A DNA stretch of 64,000 nt from Azospirillum endophyticum (GTDB lineage: Bacteria; Pseudomonadota; Alphaproteobacteria; Azospirillales; Azospirillaceae): NCBI RefSeq assembly GCF_016595245.1, contig NZ_JAENHM010000044.1:186001-250000 (forward strand). Direction: 5' to 3'. How positions within the stretch are numbered: the stretch's first letter is position 1; each line of letters opens with the position of its first letter. The translations under genes were made by a program, and so were the position numbers. This document shows, piece by piece, positions 54,999 to 62,696 of this stretch. The notes beneath the pieces are model-generated. The model ran no database searches. It was not told the DNA's origin and saw only the letters and a program-made list of their open reading frames with translations.

Positions 54999-56786
54999 AT
55001 GGCATTGAACCCTTTCGCGTTTTTACAGAAAATCGGCAAGTCGCTGATGTTGCCGGTGGCGGTCCTGCCCGTCGCCGGCCTGCTGCTGGGCATCGGCGCG
55101 GCGAATTTCGAATGGATACCGCCGCTGCTGTCGATGCTGATGAAGAATTCCGGCGATGTGATCTTCGGGAATCTTCCACTGATCTTCGCCATCGGCGTGG
55201 CGCTCGGCTACACCGAGAATGACGGCGTGTCGGCCATCGCGGCGACCATCGGCTACATGGTGGTGCTGGCGACGCTGGGCGTGATGACCGGGGTCTGGGG
55301 CATGGAGCCCAAGACCATCATGGGCATCAAGTCGATGGAAACCGGCGTGTTCGGCGGCATCCTGGCCGGCGGGCTGGCGGCGGCGATGTTCAACCGCTTC
55401 TACAAGATCACGCTGCCGGCCTATTTGGGATTCTTCGCCGGCAAGCGCTTCGTGCCGATCGTCACCGCGCTGGCCGCCATCGTGCTGGGCGTCGTGCTGT
55501 CGGTGATCTGGCCACCGGTGCAGGAGGGCATCAACAGCTTCTCGCGCTGGGCGGCGGTGAACGATCCTCGGCTGGCTGCGACCATCTACGGCTTCGTCGA
55601 ACGGCTGCTGATCCCCTTCGGCCTGCACCATATCTGGAACGTGCCGTTCTTCTTCGAGATCGGGTCCTTCCAGAACGCCGCCGGCCAGATCGTCCATGGC
55701 GACATCAACCGCTATTTCGCCGGCGATCCCACCGCCGGCATCCTGTCGGGCGCCTTCCTGTTCAAGATGTTCGGCCTGCCGGCCGCGGCCATCGCCATGT
55801 GGCACACCGCCAAGCCGGAGAACCGGGTGCGGGTCGGCGGCATCATGATCTCCGCCGCGCTGACCTCCTTCCTGACCGGCATTACCGAGCCGATCGAGTT
55901 CAGCTTCCTGTTCCTGGCGCCGGTGCTGTACCTGATCCATGCGGTGCTGGCGGCGACCTCGCAGTTCATCATGAACTCGCTGGGCGCCCATATGGGCTTC
56001 ACCTTCTCCCAGGGCGGCATCGACTTCGTGCTGTTCAACGCGCTGAGCCCCTATTCGCAGAAATGGTGGCTGGTGCTGATCCTGGGGCCGGTCTACGCGG
56101 CGATCTATTACGTCGTGTTCCGCTACACCATCCTGGCGCTGAACCTGAAGACGCCCGGCCGCGAGGATGCGACGGAAGAGGGTGCCACCAGCGCCGCCAC
56201 CGGCAGCGAGCGGGCGCGCGACCTCGTGCTGGCCTTCGGCGGGCGGGGCAACATCAGCAACCTCGACGCCTGCATCACCCGTCTGCGCGTGGTGGTGAAG
56301 GACCCGGCCCGGGTCGACGACGGCAAGCTGCGCGGCATGGGGGCATCGGGCGTGCTGCGGGTGCGCGACAGCGTGCAGGCGGTGTTCGGCACCCTGTCGG
56401 AGAACCTGAAGACGGAGATGCAGGAGTATCTGCGCTCCGCCGGCGCGGAAGCCGACGGTCCTGCCGCCGGGTCGGCACCCGTCGCGGCGAAGCCGGTTTC
56501 CGTTGCCGCCGCAACGCCGGTTCCGACCGACCGCGCCGCCCGCCTTGCCGAGGCGTTGGGGGGGGCCGGCAACATCAAGGAACTGGCGGCCTTCGCCACC
56601 ACCCGCCTGCGGGTCGAACTGACCGACGCCGGCAAGGCGAATGCCGAGGCGCTGAAGCGGGCCGGCGTGCGTGCCGTGATGGGGCTGGGCGCCAACGGCC
56701 TCGACCTGATCGTCGGCAACGACGCCGACGCACTGGCCGGGGCCATGACCGGCCTTCTGCCGGGCGGGCGGCGCGCCGCCGAATAG
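54999..56786 (+). CDS. PTS permease EIICB-B with tandem EIIB domains
   Basis: The product has 595 residues. The EIIC domain (about residues 1-385) has the Glc/GlcNAc family helices, with HTAKPENR and [12 protein letters not shown] loops. The first EIIB has Cys425 in [12 protein letters not shown] second EIIB-like domain, from about residue 505, reads [11 protein letters not shown], with Ala533 in place of the phospho-Cys. It imports and phosphorylates GlcNAc or glucose; the nag neighbours favour GlcNAc. It has no EIIA and must rely on the divergent fusion protein. A strong terminator follows. Confidence 0.88.
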   Translation: MALNPFAFLQKIGKSLMLPVAVLPVAGLLLGIGAANFEWIPPLLSMLMKNSGDVIFGNLPLIFAIGVALGYTENDGVSAIAATIGYMVVLATLGVMTGVWGMEPKTIMGIKSMETGVFGGILAGGLAAAMFNRFYKITLPAYLGFFAGKRFVPIVTALAAIVLGVVLSVIWPPVQEGINSFSRWAAVNDPRLAATIYGFVERLLIPFGLHHIWNVPFFFEIGSFQNAAGQIVHGDINRYFAGDPTAGILSGAFLFKMFGLPAAAIAMWHTAKPENRVRVGGIMISAALTSFLTGITEPIEFSFLFLAPVLYLIHAVLAATSQFIMNSLGAHMGFTFSQGGIDFVLFNALSPYSQKWWLVLILGPVYAAIYYVVFRYTILALNLKTPGREDATEEGATSAATGSERARDLVLAFGGRGNISNLDACITRLRVVVKDPARVDDGKLRGMGASGVLRVRDSVQAVFGTLSENLKTEMQEYLRSAGAEADGPAAGSAPVAAKPVSVAAATPVPTDRAARLAEALGGAGNIKELAAFATTRLRVELTDAGKANAEALKRAGVRAVMGLGANGLDLIVGNDADALAGAMTGLLPGGRRAAE

Positions 56787-56822
56787 CCCAACACCGGTTT
56801 GGTATTCGACTGGTTCCATCAT

Positions 56823-56854
56823 GCGGCGCGACCTTTCCGGGTCGCGTCGCTTTT
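56823..56854 (+). terminator. Rho-independent terminator after the PTS permease gene
   Basis: GCGGCGCGACC (56823-56833) pairs with GGTCGCGTCGC (56840-56850) around a TTTCCG loop, with one G-T pair, and TTTT follows. It separates the permease from the downstream deaminase gene. Confidence 0.82.
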
Positions 56855-56931
56855 CGTTTGGCCGTCGCGGCCAATGTCGTGATGAGATTTCACCAAAGGA
56901 TGCTGGCCTCCGTCGCCAGAAGGTCTTACAT

Positions 56932-56945
56932 TGGTATCTATACCA
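56932..56945. promoter_or_regulatory. NagR-type GntR operator candidate
   Basis: TGGTAT-CT-ATACCA is a perfect palindrome 19 nt before the deaminase ATG. It resembles the TGGTCTAGACCA-type sites of NagR/DasR (HutC subfamily) regulators; such a regulator is encoded at 60666-61424. It sits where a repressor would block initiation. Confidence 0.65.
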
Positions 56946-56964
56946 GCCAATCGCGAGCGTCGCC

Positions 56965-58026
56965 ATGACCGATCCGGCCATTCCAGACTCCAAAGCCTCT
57001 CCCGCTACTCCCCTGATGGCAACGGAGGCAGCGGAGGCCCCCGCCGCGGTGGCGCGGCAGATCGAGCGCTGCGGCGCCGGATTTGCCGAACTGGGCGAGC
57101 GGCTGCGCCGCGATCCGCCGCGCTTCGTCGTCACCTGCGCCCGCGGCAGTTCCGACCACGCCTCGGCCTATGGCAAGTACCTGATCGAGACGCGGATCGG
57201 CCGGGCGGTGGCCTCCATCGGCCCGTCGATCGCGTCCGTCTATGGCGGGGGCCTAAGCCTGGAGGGCGCGTTGTTCGTCGCCGTCTCGCAGTCGGGGCGC
57301 AGCCCGGACCTGCTGCGCCTGGTCGAGGCGGCAAAGGCCGGCGGCGCGCTGGTGGTCGGATTCGTCAATGCCGAGGACTCGCCGCTGGCGGCGATGTGCG
57401 ACCATTTCCTGCCGCTGTCGGCCGGGCCGGAGCGCAGCGTCGCCGCGACCAAGTCCTGCATCGCCTCGCTCGCCGCCTATCTGCAGCTGGTGGCGCATTG
57501 GCAGGACGACCCGGTGCTGAAGGCGACGCTGGCCGCCCTGCCCGACACGCTGGAGGCGGCGAAGGGGCTGGACTGGAAGCCGGCGTTGATGCCGCTCGCC
57601 ACGGCACGGTCTCTTTACGTGTTGGGGCGCGGGGTCGGCTTCGGCGCGGCGCTGGAGATGGCGCTGAAGTTCAAGGAGACCTGCCGCCTGCATGCCGAGG
57701 CCTTCAGCGCGGCGGAGGTCATCCACGGCCCGCTGGCACTGGTCGGCCCCGGTTTCCCGGTGCTGGCCCTGACCCAGGCCGACGCGGCGGAACCGCACAC
57801 CCGCGCAGTGTTGGAGCGCATCGCCGGGCTGGGCGCCGCGATCGCCACCACCGAAGCCGGGCTTGCGGGAACCACGCTGCTGCCCAGCCTGCCGGGGATC
57901 GCGCCGGAGGCGGCGCCGCTGGCGGCGTTGCAGAGCTTCTATGGCGCGGTCTATGAACTGGCGCTGGCCCGCGGCATCGACCCGGACAGCCCGCCCAACC
58001 TTGCCAAAGTGACGAAGACCGTCTGA
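56965..58026 (+). CDS. SIS-domain glucosamine-6-phosphate deaminase-like protein (NagB-II)
   Basis: The product has 353 residues with two SIS domains. Matching motifs are VTCARGSSDHASAYGKYLIE, VAVSQSGRSPDLLRL, ERSVAATKSC and the second-domain YVLGRGVGFGAALEMALKFK. The N-terminal glutaminase domain of GlmS is absent, as in NagB-II/AgaS deaminases. It likely converts glucosamine-6-P to fructose-6-P and ammonia. It is coupled to nagA (TGATG overlap) and carries a NagR-like operator upstream. A C-terminal Lys-containing NLAKVTKTV is typical of SIS sugar isomerases. Confidence 0.85.
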   Translation: MTDPAIPDSKASPATPLMATEAAEAPAAVARQIERCGAGFAELGERLRRDPPRFVVTCARGSSDHASAYGKYLIETRIGRAVASIGPSIASVYGGGLSLEGALFVAVSQSGRSPDLLRLVEAAKAGGALVVGFVNAEDSPLAAMCDHFLPLSAGPERSVAATKSCIASLAAYLQLVAHWQDDPVLKATLAALPDTLEAAKGLDWKPALMPLATARSLYVLGRGVGFGAALEMALKFKETCRLHAEAFSAAEVIHGPLALVGPGFPVLALTQADAAEPHTRAVLERIAGLGAAIATTEAGLAGTTLLPSLPGIAPEAAPLAALQSFYGAVYELALARGIDPDSPPNLAKVTKTV

Positions 58027-59186
58027 TGCGACAGCTCCTGACCGGCGCCCGGATTTTCACGGGCGAGACCATCCTCGACGGCCGCAGCCTGCTGGTCGGC
58101 GATGGCCGCATCCTCGACATCGTCGCCCCCGGCCGCACTCCGCCGGAGGTCGTCCGGACGGTGGCGCTGGAGGCGGGCGACCTGCTGGCCCCCGGCTTCC
58201 TCGACATCCAGGTCAATGGCGGCGGCGGCGTGCTGTTCAACGAAAAGCCGACACCTGAGGGGGCGCTCGCCATCGCCGCGGCGCACCGGCGGTTCGGCAC
58301 CACCGGGCTGCTGCCGACCATCATCACCGACACCCCCGACCGCCATCGTGCCGCCGCAGGGGCCGCGGTGAAGGCGGCGGCGCAGCCGGGCAGCGGCGTG
58401 CTCGGCATCCATTTCGAAGGTCCCTTCATCAGCCCGCAGCGGGTGGGCGCCCACGACCCGCGCTTCGTCCGCGCGCCGGACGAGGATGATCTCGCCTTCA
58501 TCGGCGGTCTGCCGGCGCGGATGCCGGGCGGGCGGGTGCTGCTGACGCTGGCGCCGGAATGCGTGGAGGATGCGGCGCTGTCGCGGCTGATGGCGGCCGG
58601 GGTGATCCTGTCGGTCGGCCACACCATGGCGAGCGCCGAGCGGGTGGTCGAGGCCTTCGATCTCGGCGTGCGCGGGGTGACCCACCTCTACAACGCCATG
58701 CCCGGGATCGCCAACCGCCAGCCCGGACCGGCGGGTGCGGCGCTGGGCGATGGGCGGCCCTGGTGCGGGTTGATCGCCGACGGGCACCATGTCCATCCGC
58801 TGATGATGCGCGCGGCGCTGGCCGCCCGGCCGCGGGGCCGGATGATGCTGGTGACCGACGCCATGCCGCCGACCGGCACCGACGCGGATCGCTTCGAGCT
58901 GAACGGCCGGACGATCTACCGGCGCGACGGGCGGCTGGTGCTGGCCGACGGCACACTGGCCGGGGCCGATCTGGACATGGTGACGGCGGTCCGCAACGCC
59001 GGGACGCTGATCGGTCTGCCGCTGGAGGAGTCGCTGCGGATGGCGTCGCTCTATCCGGCGGAGTTTTTGGGGATGGCCGATGAGCGGGGACGGATCGCGC
59101 CGGGCTGGCGGGCGGATCTGGTGCTGTTGCGGCCGGATTTGACGGTGAAGGGGACCTGGGTGGAAGGGGAGTGGCGGGGCGCGTGA
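58026..59186 (+). CDS. nagA: N-acetylglucosamine-6-phosphate deacetylase
   Basis: The product has 386 residues of the amidohydrolase superfamily. APGFLDIQVNGGGGVLFNE replaces the usual HxH metal site (as in many NagA), GIHFEGPFI carries the Glu ligand, VGHTMASAE the His, HLYNAMPGI and IADGHHVHP the others, and LVTDAMPPTG the catalytic Asp. It deacetylates GlcNAc-6-P for the SIS deaminase upstream. The start overlaps its stop (TGATG). Confidence 0.93.
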   Translation: MRQLLTGARIFTGETILDGRSLLVGDGRILDIVAPGRTPPEVVRTVALEAGDLLAPGFLDIQVNGGGGVLFNEKPTPEGALAIAAAHRRFGTTGLLPTIITDTPDRHRAAAGAAVKAAAQPGSGVLGIHFEGPFISPQRVGAHDPRFVRAPDEDDLAFIGGLPARMPGGRVLLTLAPECVEDAALSRLMAAGVILSVGHTMASAERVVEAFDLGVRGVTHLYNAMPGIANRQPGPAGAALGDGRPWCGLIADGHHVHPLMMRAALAARPRGRMMLVTDAMPPTGTDADRFELNGRTIYRRDGRLVLADGTLAGADLDMVTAVRNAGTLIGLPLEESLRMASLYPAEFLGMADERGRIAPGWRADLVLLRPDLTVKGTWVEGEWRGA

Positions 59187-59220
59187 GGCAGCGGAACCGG
59201 CATCTTCCCAATCCATGATT

Positions 59221-59244
59221 ATGGCATTTGACGTCATATGCCAT
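59221..59244. promoter_or_regulatory. 24-nt palindrome before the toxin-antitoxin genes
   Basis: ATGGCATTTGACGTCATATG with CCAT is symmetric at 22 of 24 positions and centred on TGACGTCA; another ATGCCAT follows. It lies 45 nt upstream of the toxin start, where an autoregulating antitoxin would bind. Confidence 0.6.
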
Positions 59245-59289
59245 CTCATGCCATGATCGACCGTCTTATTGACGGGGATACTCTGCTCC

Positions 59290-59580
59290 GTGGCAAAAGC
59301 TGAACTGCTCTTCAAAGAGCGCCGGGAGTTGGCCGGAGGCTCCGTCATGGAAGTGAAGATTTGGAGGGTTCCGACCCCTGTTCCGCCATCCGAACACTCG
59401 CTCAAATATTCGCTCGTTTATATCGTCAATGGCGAGCGGATGATCGGTTATGACAATGAACGGGGCAAGGGCGACCATCGGCATTATGGGCTGCGCGAGG
59501 AGTCTTATCGCTTCACCTCGCCAGAGCAGTTGATCACGGACTTTCTGGCCGACGTCAAAGCAGCGGGAGGCGATGTATGA
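59290..59580 (+). CDS. TumE-family (DUF6516) toxin-like protein
   Basis: The product has 96 residues. AKAELLFKERRELAGGSVME opens the family, YSLVYIVNGERMIGYDNERG continues, and GKGDHRHYG is its His-containing hallmark. Such small proteins are listed as toxins of TumE-type toxin-antitoxin pairs; the biochemical target is unclear. The start is a GTG at 59290 because the family begins at the AKAELL motif; a TTG seven codons earlier has no homology support. The next gene overlaps it by 4 nt. Confidence 0.75.
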   Translation: MAKAELLFKERRELAGGSVMEVKIWRVPTPVPPSEHSLKYSLVYIVNGERMIGYDNERGKGDHRHYGLREESYRFTSPEQLITDFLADVKAAGGDV

Positions 59581-59930
59581 GCGACCTACAGATCCATGTC
59601 GGCGATACGTCCGAGGACTTCGCCGGCCGCTTTGCGGATGCGTGGCGCCGGGCCGAACGCGGAGAGGCAGTTAATGAGCGGCACCTGTCCTTCGACAGCT
59701 TCGAGACGCTGGCCCGCGCGCTGACGCCAAGGCGGCTGGACTTGCTTCGGCATCTGCACCGGGCGCCTGCCGTCAGCATCAACGCGCTTGCCAAGGCGGT
59801 AGGCCGCGATTACCGCCGCGTTCATGAGGATGTCGAGGCGCTGGTCGCCGCCGGCCTTGTCGATCGTGAGGAAGGCGGCACCGGGCTGACCGCGCCATAC
59901 GACGTGATCTCCACCCGGATCGCCCTGTAG
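59577..59930 (+). CDS. HTH antitoxin-like regulator
   Basis: The product has 117 residues. A MarR/HVO_A0114-like winged helix (RRLDLLRHLHRAPAVSINAL followed by KAVGRDYRRVHEDVEAL) occupies its middle and end. It is translationally coupled to the TumE-like toxin (ATGA overlap), so it is the likely antitoxin and autoregulator. Gene order is toxin first, the reverse of most type II pairs. It probably binds the palindrome at 59221-59244. Confidence 0.75.
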   Translation: MSDLQIHVGDTSEDFAGRFADAWRRAERGEAVNERHLSFDSFETLARALTPRRLDLLRHLHRAPAVSINALAKAVGRDYRRVHEDVEALVAAGLVDREEGGTGLTAPYDVISTRIAL

Positions 59931-59946
59931 GACCGCTCGGGTCCAC

Positions 59947-60615
59947 TTATCGCTCTACCGCCACGATCTCCAATCCGTCCTCGTCCACCCGCACCCGCAG
60001 TGCCGTCAGGTCGGGCAGGCATAAATTGCCGTCGAGTTCATGCACGGGAAGCGTCGTGGTCAGCGCGATCACCCAGGAACCGGCGGCATGGCCCGCTTCC
60101 AGCCCCGCCGGAGCGTCCTCGAACACCACGGTTTCGCGCGGATCGAAGCCCAGCTTCTCGGCGGCGGTGCGGTAGCCTTCGGGGTGGGGCTTGCCGTGGG
60201 TGACCATGTCGGCGCCGATCAGCAGATCGGGCAAGGGCAGGCCGGCCTGGGCGATGCGCTTTCTCGCCATGTCATGCGGGGCGGAGGTGACCACCGCCCA
60301 ACGGTGGCGCGGCAGCGATTGCAGAAGCTCCAGCGCGCCGGGGACGGCGCGCACCCCTTCGGTGTCGCTGGTGTAGCATTCTTCGACCAGACGCACCTCC
60401 TCGTCAATGTCGGCACCGGCGGGGGCGAAGCGGCGGACGGTCTCGATGCTGCGGACGCCGTGGCAGACGGCCAGGATGGCTTCGGGATCCAGGTCGTGCC
60501 GCGCGGCCCAGCTGCGCCAGGAGCGCTCCACCGGACCCTTGGTGTCGATCAGGGTGCCGTCCATGTCGAACAGGATGGCGCGGACACGGAACGGGGTATC
60601 AAGGGCAGGCTTCAT
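59947..60615 (-). CDS. HAD-family sugar phosphatase
   Basis: The product has 222 residues. Motif I FDMDGTLIDT carries both aspartates, motif II is VVTSAP, the lysine motif is GKPHPEGY and motif IV is VFEDAPAGLEAG, so the enzyme is complete. A short cap domain follows motif I. It resembles sugar phosphatases such as those acting on 2-deoxyglucose-6-P or sugar-P overflow. It follows the NagR-type gene by 50 nt on the same strand and may relieve amino-sugar phosphate stress (inference). Confidence 0.82.
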   Translation of the reverse strand: MKPALDTPFRVRAILFDMDGTLIDTKGPVERSWRSWAARHDLDPEAILAVCHGVRSIETVRRFAPAGADIDEEVRLVEECYTSDTEGVRAVPGALELLQSLPRHRWAVVTSAPHDMARKRIAQAGLPLPDLLIGADMVTHGKPHPEGYRTAAEKLGFDPRETVVFEDAPAGLEAGHAAGSWVIALTTTLPVHELDGNLCLPDLTALRVRVDEDGLEIVAVER

Positions 60616-60665
60616 CGCGCGCTCTCGTCAGGATTTTTTCGTGGGAAGGAACGGTCCGGAAAGGA

Positions 60666-61424
60666 TCAGACCAGGGACAGCTCCACGACGAAGTCATAGG
60701 CGTCGCCGCGGTAGTGGGAACGGACGAACTCCAGCGGGGTCCCGTTCTCCAGGAAGGTGCGGCGCTCAATGTAGAGGGCGGGCGCGCCGTCCGGAACCCC
60801 CAGAAGCGTCGCCTGGTCCGACGGCAGGCGAATGGCAGACAAGCGTTGCAGTGCTCTGAAGGGCGGATGGCCGCGCCCGCGCAGCGTCTCGTACAGCGAT
60901 CCCTGCACAAGGTCCGGGTCGGGCAGGACGCTGGTCGGGAGCGCGCTGAGTTCGATGGCCAACGGGGTGCCGTCGGCCAGACGCAGCCGGTGCAACCGAA
61001 CCACCTCCGCCCCCGGCCGCAGGCCGAGCGCCATCGCCTCCTCCGGCGTCGCCGTGGCGACGGACCGGCTCAGCCAGCGTGAATCCGGCTTCAGCCCCCG
61101 CCCGCCGATGTCCTCGGTGAAGCTGGTCAGGGCCGACAGCCGCTGTTCCACATGCGGGCTGCGGTTGATGAAGGTACCGGCCCCCTGGCGCTGGTGCAGC
61201 AGCCCCTCCGCGATCAGTTCGCGCAGGGCCTTGCGCACGGTGACGCGCGACACGCCGAAGGTTTCCGCCAGTTCCCGCTCGCCGGGCAGGGCGTCCTGGT
61301 CGGTCAGCCGGCCTTCGACGATCAACGTCCGCAGATGCCGCGCCAACTGCAGATAGAGCGGCAGGGGCAGGGCGTCCGACAGGGCGGTCGGGTCGAACGG
61401 GGCCGCGGAGGCGGCGGTGGACAT
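60666..61424 (-). CDS. nagR: GntR-family repressor, HutC subfamily (NagR-like)
   Basis: The product has 252 residues. The GntR winged helix reads LPGERELAETFGVSRVTVRK (about residues 46-65), then the UTRA effector domain of HutC type (FTEDIGGRGLKPDSRWLS, and SHYRGDAYDFVVELSLV at the end). Such proteins bind GlcNAc-6-P or GlcN-6-P. It is divergent from the MurQ-like gene and lies in an amino-sugar island. The ATG at 61424 is preferred to a TTG at 61430. Confidence 0.88.
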   Translation of the reverse strand: MSTAASAAPFDPTALSDALPLPLYLQLARHLRTLIVEGRLTDQDALPGERELAETFGVSRVTVRKALRELIAEGLLHQRQGAGTFINRSPHVEQRLSALTSFTEDIGGRGLKPDSRWLSRSVATATPEEAMALGLRPGAEVVRLHRLRLADGTPLAIELSALPTSVLPDPDLVQGSLYETLRGRGHPPFRALQRLSAIRLPSDQATLLGVPDGAPALYIERRTFLENGTPLEFVRSHYRGDAYDFVVELSLV

Positions 61425-61552
61425 CGGCAACCACTCCAGTGCTCCAGGGGCGGCATGATACCACTGAAAGGCCTCTGGGCAACAGCGGCCAAGCGGCGGG
61501 TAAAGCGAGCGAACGACTACAACCAGTTTCAGATTGCGGAATGTTCGGATTT

Positions 61553-61586
61553 TGGTATTCTGCGCATACAGTCCAATCTAATACCA
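61553..61586. promoter_or_regulatory. Paired NagR-like half-sites, nagR/murQ divergent promoter
   Basis: TGGTATT at 61553-61559 and AATACCA at 61580-61586 are exact inverted copies 20 nt apart, matching halves of the deaminase operator. ATACCA also occurs at 61458-61463. Together they suggest NagR control of both divergent genes. Confidence 0.5.
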
Positions 61587-61644
61587 CCAACACAGACACA
61601 CCGAGTTCCGGGCCGATGCCCGGATCGGGAGCGGAGCCGGAACT

Positions 61645-62577
61645 ATGTCGGGCGGCACGGAAGATGCGGCGAACCGGTACAGCCGGCTGGACGTGTGGCC
61701 GGCCGCCGAACTGATGACGGCCCTGTGGGAGGGACAGACGCGGGCGCTCGCCGCCTGCGCACCGGCGCTGCCGTCCGTTGCCGCCGCCGTGGAGGCCGCA
61801 GCGGCTCGACTGTCCGGCGGGCGCGGACGGCTGGTCTATGCCGGCGCCGGATCCTCGGCCATGGTGGCGGCGCTCGACGGGCTCGATCTCGGGCCGACCT
61901 TCGACTGGCCGGCCGGGCGGCTGGTGCTGCTGATCGCCGGCGGACTCGACCTGTCGCGCGGACTGGCCGGGGCGGCGGAGGATGACGAGGAGGCCGGCCG
62001 TGCCGATGCCGGGCGGGCGGGGATTTCCGGGACCGATGTCGTCGTCGGGCTGTCGGCCAGCGGCGCCAGCGCCTACACCGTCGGCGTCCTGCGCGCGGCG
62101 CGGGAGGCGGGGGCGCTGACCATGGGCATCGCCAGCAGCGCCGGCTCCCCCCTGCTTGACGCGGTGGAGCATCCGGTGCTGACCGTGACGGGGGCGGAGG
62201 TGATCGCCGGCTCCACCCGGCTCGGCGCCGGAACCGCGCAGAAGGTGGTGCTGAACCTGTTCTCGACCGGCGTCATGACGGCGCTCGGCAATGTCTACGA
62301 CAACCTGATGATCAATGTCCGGCCGGAGAACGCCAAGCTCCGCCGCCGCTGCACCGCCATGGTCGCCCGCATCGCCGACGTCGACGAGACGGCGGCCGGC
62401 ACCGCGTTGGAACGGCATGGCGACGTGCGCCGTGCCGTGCTGGGGCTGGCCGGGCTGGAGGCGGACGACATCGACCGGCTGCTGGTGGAGACCGGCGGCA
62501 ATCTGCGTCGGGCGATGGAACGGGCGAAGTCCCTCGTGACGTACCCCGCAACGCCCGGCGCAGCGAAGAAGACCTGA
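61645..62577 (+). CDS. murQ: MurQ-like N-acetylmuramic acid-6-phosphate etherase, divergent active site
   Basis: The product has 310 residues. The SIS fold and MurQ signature AGSTRLGAGTAQKVVLNL are clear, and VYDNLMINVRPENAKLRRRC is the conserved late motif. The usual GTSGRLGVLDAxECPPTFG region instead reads GSSAMVAALDGLDLGPTF, so the position aligned with catalytic Glu83 of E. coli MurQ appears to be Asp81. The Glu114 equivalent (Glu112) is kept. It would split lactate from MurNAc-6-P to give GlcNAc-6-P. A weak GGAG precedes the ATG. Confidence 0.78.
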   Translation: MSGGTEDAANRYSRLDVWPAAELMTALWEGQTRALAACAPALPSVAAAVEAAAARLSGGRGRLVYAGAGSSAMVAALDGLDLGPTFDWPAGRLVLLIAGGLDLSRGLAGAAEDDEEAGRADAGRAGISGTDVVVGLSASGASAYTVGVLRAAREAGALTMGIASSAGSPLLDAVEHPVLTVTGAEVIAGSTRLGAGTAQKVVLNLFSTGVMTALGNVYDNLMINVRPENAKLRRRCTAMVARIADVDETAAGTALERHGDVRRAVLGLAGLEADDIDRLLVETGGNLRRAMERAKSLVTYPATPGAAKKT

Positions 62578-62696
62578 AGCGAAAAAGACCTGTCGGGCAG
62601 CGGCGCTTGGGGAGGCGCCCCGCCGCCCGACGACCGACCACCATGTCGGCCCGGCACCCCGTGAGGCCGGAGCCTGTTTCATTGGGAGACGTCCGA

